Positions 50,483 through 52,140 of a stretch of DNA of 52,140 nucleotides are shown in pieces. Origin of the DNA: a virus. The notes below the pieces were generated by a model. That model was not told where the DNA came from. It saw only the letters and a program-made list of their open reading frames with translations, and made no database searches. The first letter of the stretch is position 1; each line of letters starts with the position of its first letter. Both the position numbers and the translations under genes were made by a program. The stretch is from positions 1 to 52,140 of IMG/VR virus record IMGVR_UViG_3300025122_003001. One strand, 5' to 3'.

Positions 50483-50490
50483 TATATTTG
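50483..50490 (+). promoter_or_regulatory. Host-type -7 box directly at a start codon
   Basis: TATATTTG ends 4 bases before the ATG at 50495, the same arrangement as at 40578. It predicts a leaderless transcript. Confidence 0.5.
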
Positions 50491-50494
50491 TAAT

Positions 50495-51091
50495 ATGAAA
50501 AAAACACTACTAACATTATCCTTAATGTTCATTTCTGTGCTTGGGTTTTCCCAGTACACTAAGTTTGAAATGAAGATAGCTTCTGGCGTAAACGAGTATA
50601 GACATTCTCAGGGTTTGGGTGACATAAATTTCTTGCCTTCATTAAATGATAAATTAGACTTCCTTTTAGAACGGGTAGTGGAAGCTAATTCATTATGGAA
50701 CCCTGGTGGGGGACATTCCTCAAACTTCAAATATTCATATAAACTTATTTCAGAACAGATTAAAGAAAATTCTGTAGTTCATAAAGAAATAGAAAAAATA
50801 TATCCCAATGTAGAGTTCAAATATGAATCTATAAAAATAGTGAAGAGTGAAGGAGAAACAACCTTTAATGCTATTTCACATTATGCTGGTGAAAATCTAT
50901 GTCGTACAAATTATAATAAGTTTGATTCTCAATTATTTGTGAATAACTGGATAAAGTCACCTATACATGAACATATAATGACATTAGATGAAGATAAAAA
51001 TAATACAGTCCCAATAGGTGTAATTAATGTCATTTATGATGGGGAATGGTGTTACGCAACTTTAATAATAATCTTATTAGAAAAAGAATGA
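50495..51091 (+). CDS. Secreted CAP/SCP-domain protein, first of a tandem pair
   Basis: The 198-residue protein has a Sec signal peptide (MKKTLLTLSLMFISVLGFSQ, cleavage after residue 19 or 20). A CAP domain follows: IASGVNEYRHSQGLGDINF (29-47), GGGHSSNF, SHYAGENLCR (about 130-139) and NNWIKSPIHEHIMTLDED, the expected order of CAP signatures. CAP proteins bind lipids, glycans or peptides; some bacterial ones act at the cell wall. In a phage it may alter the envelope or block other phages, as inference. A host-type box abuts the start codon. The next CAP gene follows. Confidence 0.82.
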   Translation: MKKTLLTLSLMFISVLGFSQYTKFEMKIASGVNEYRHSQGLGDINFLPSLNDKLDFLLERVVEANSLWNPGGGHSSNFKYSYKLISEQIKENSVVHKEIEKIYPNVEFKYESIKIVKSEGETTFNAISHYAGENLCRTNYNKFDSQLFVNNWIKSPIHEHIMTLDEDKNNTVPIGVINVIYDGEWCYATLIIILLEKE

Positions 51092-51132
51092 ATTTAAAGA
51101 AACAAAATATAACGTATTTCGTATATAATAGT

Positions 51133-51612
51133 ATGAAGAAATTACTCACATTATTATCCCTAATTTTAACCCTAAATTCTTATGGACAAACCGTATTAGA
51201 TTCACTTGTTTTTGAAAGAATAAATGAATACCGTGTAGAAAATGGAATTTCCGCGTTAACTTTAGATACAACAGTATATAAAGCGGCTTACCACCACGCT
51301 AAGTATCTACATGATAACGGTTCTAGTTGGGGGCATAGAGAAGATTCTTTGGTTAACCCTTGGAACAGATTAAAAGCACAAGGATTATTTTTTTGGTCGT
51401 GTGGAGAAAATATTGCTACTTTTACCGCAAATTTAGTTTCGAAAGATGGCTGGGTGGATATGGAAGATTTATCAAAACAAGTTTTAACTCAATGGATTAA
51501 CTCTCCTAGTCACCATTGGTTGTTGTTACATGAAAAACCTAACAGGGGAGCGATAGCGGTATATATTGACTCCGGAGTGGTATTTGTAGTATTAAATGTT
51601 ATAGAGAAATAA
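51133..51612 (+). CDS. Secreted CAP/SCP-domain protein, second of a tandem pair
   Basis: From the ATG at 51133 the protein has 159 residues with a signal peptide (MKKLLTLLSLILTLNSYGQ). A compact CAP domain follows: FERINEYRVENGISALTLD (about 27-45), AAYHHAKYLHDNGSSWGHRE (52-71, with the CAP His), SCGENIAT and TQWINSPSHHWLLL. These match the CAP signatures more closely than its neighbour does. An in-frame ATG at 51046 would add 29 residues in front of the signal peptide, inside the upstream gene, and is unlikely. The pair probably arose by duplication followed by divergence. A bidirectional terminator follows immediately. Confidence 0.85.
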   Translation: MKKLLTLLSLILTLNSYGQTVLDSLVFERINEYRVENGISALTLDTTVYKAAYHHAKYLHDNGSSWGHREDSLVNPWNRLKAQGLFFWSCGENIATFTANLVSKDGWVDMEDLSKQVLTQWINSPSHHWLLLHEKPNRGAIAVYIDSGVVFVVLNVIEK

Positions 51613-51634
51613 AAAATCCCCGTTAGGGGATTTT
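51613..51634. terminator. Bidirectional Rho-independent terminator
   Basis: Perfect stem AAAATCCCC/GGGGATTTT with loop GTTA, between the convergent CAP gene and the last leftward gene. The A and T arms give a U tract on either strand. Confidence 0.88.
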
Positions 51635-51641
51635 ATTTATA

Positions 51642-52140
51642 TTAATTCTGAGCTATTTTTTCACAAGGATTAAATGGTCCAAATAATGGAACCATTTGTT
51701 TATAACTCTTAGCTTGAGCGTAACTTTTTACTGTACTCGCTTCCGCATCTAGTAAAGTTTCACCCCTACCATTTACCATGGTTATAAAAGGTACTTCAGA
51801 ATGAGGGTCAGAAGCCATACCTTTAATTTGTAATGTTAATTCACCAGGGTTCCACTTTCCTGTTTCTGCAGCATTTATTATTTCTTCTACTGTTTCTTTT
51901 GATACTGTGAATGTTCCTCTTCTACTCAAACCGTTGTTTCCGTTATTTAAGTTTACTATTCCTACTTCTACGTCATTGAAGAAAAATTTAAATTTTGCTC
52001 TATCACACTTATGGTACGTTGTGCTTGCCCGTCCACCATTAAATTCTTTTACAGAATCTGCTAATCCGTCATAGCTAAGTTGCTTACCCTTTGCTAGTTT
52101 ATATGTAACATAGTAACCTACAGTTATTTTAAGATTATTT
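51642..52140 (-). CDS. Unknown protein, N-terminus beyond the window edge
   Basis: The minus-strand frame is open from the right edge to the stop at 51642 (about 166 residues visible), so the gene begins outside the window. The visible part includes ITVGYYVTYKLAKGKQLSYD near the edge, FKFFFNDVEVGIVNLNNGNN, then GTFTVSKETVEEIINAAETG, LTLQIKGMASDPHSEVPFIT and the ending FGPFNPCEKIAQN. No family recognised. A TTG codon at 51929 could be read as a start but lies within the continuous frame, so the longer form is preferred. Confidence 0.65.
   Translation of the reverse strand, partial: NNLKITVGYYVTYKLAKGKQLSYDGLADSVKEFNGGRASTTYHKCDRAKFKFFFNDVEVGIVNLNNGNNGLSRRGTFTVSKETVEEIINAAETGKWNPGELTLQIKGMASDPHSEVPFITMVNGRGETLLDAEASTVKSYAQAKSYKQMVPLFGPFNPCEKIAQN

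Noticed and set aside
51046-51132. Longer N-terminus for the second CAP protein
   Set aside because: It overlaps the first CAP gene and would place 29 residues before a standard signal peptide.

Overview
The window looks like part of the genome of a large, AT-rich, T4-like tailed phage (myovirus type) infecting a member of the Bacteroidetes, most likely a marine flavobacterium. The phage assignment rests on a recognisable morphogenesis block: terminase large subunit, portal, prohead protease, scaffold and gp23-type major capsid protein. The host guess rests on several promoters of the Bacteroidetes form TAnnTTTG, on ClpC, DnaK and lipoprotein signals of flavobacterial style, and on base composition. 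No integrase, insertion sequence or CRISPR array was seen.

Layout. 1-4032 (leftward): two glycosyltransferases (one cut by the left edge), dUTPase, a DEDD exonuclease that has lost most catalytic residues, and a small unknown gene. 4145-18961 (leftward): the virion block, in transcription order nucleotidyltransferase-like protein, unknown virion-like and acidic proteins, terminase, portal, two small genes, protease, scaffold, capsid. Sheath and tube genes are not between terminase and portal. 18989-22297: a terminator, two small genes, a degenerate tRNA-Gly-like sequence, then KTSC, DnaK and Hsp20, with a divergent ClpC-like unfoldase at 22298. 24343-34105: two huge modular adhesin/tail-fibre genes. 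34139-36740: a di-metal peptidase, and divergently a complete phage tmRNA followed by a small basic protein and a GT10-type glycosyltransferase. 36737-52140: accessory and virion-associated genes on both strands: peptidoglycan-binding virion protein, lipoproteins, glutaredoxin, PspC, CDGSH, HAD phosphatase, small membrane proteins, and two tandem secreted CAP proteins. The right edge cuts another leftward gene.

How it fits together. Two control signals recur. Virion and virion-like genes on the minus strand are repeatedly preceded by TATTTAT, a candidate late promoter. The tmRNA, clpC-like, peptidase and secreted-protein genes instead have host-type TAnnTTTG boxes. The most unusual feature is a phage-borne protein quality-control set: tmRNA with its own 22-codon tag, a ClpC-like unfoldase that lacks the adaptor-binding N domain but keeps a ClpP-docking IGF loop, DnaK and Hsp20. 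This suggests that the phage supplies ribosome rescue, chaperoning and perhaps redirected proteolysis during infection. No stretch over about 300 bases is left without a gene or RNA.
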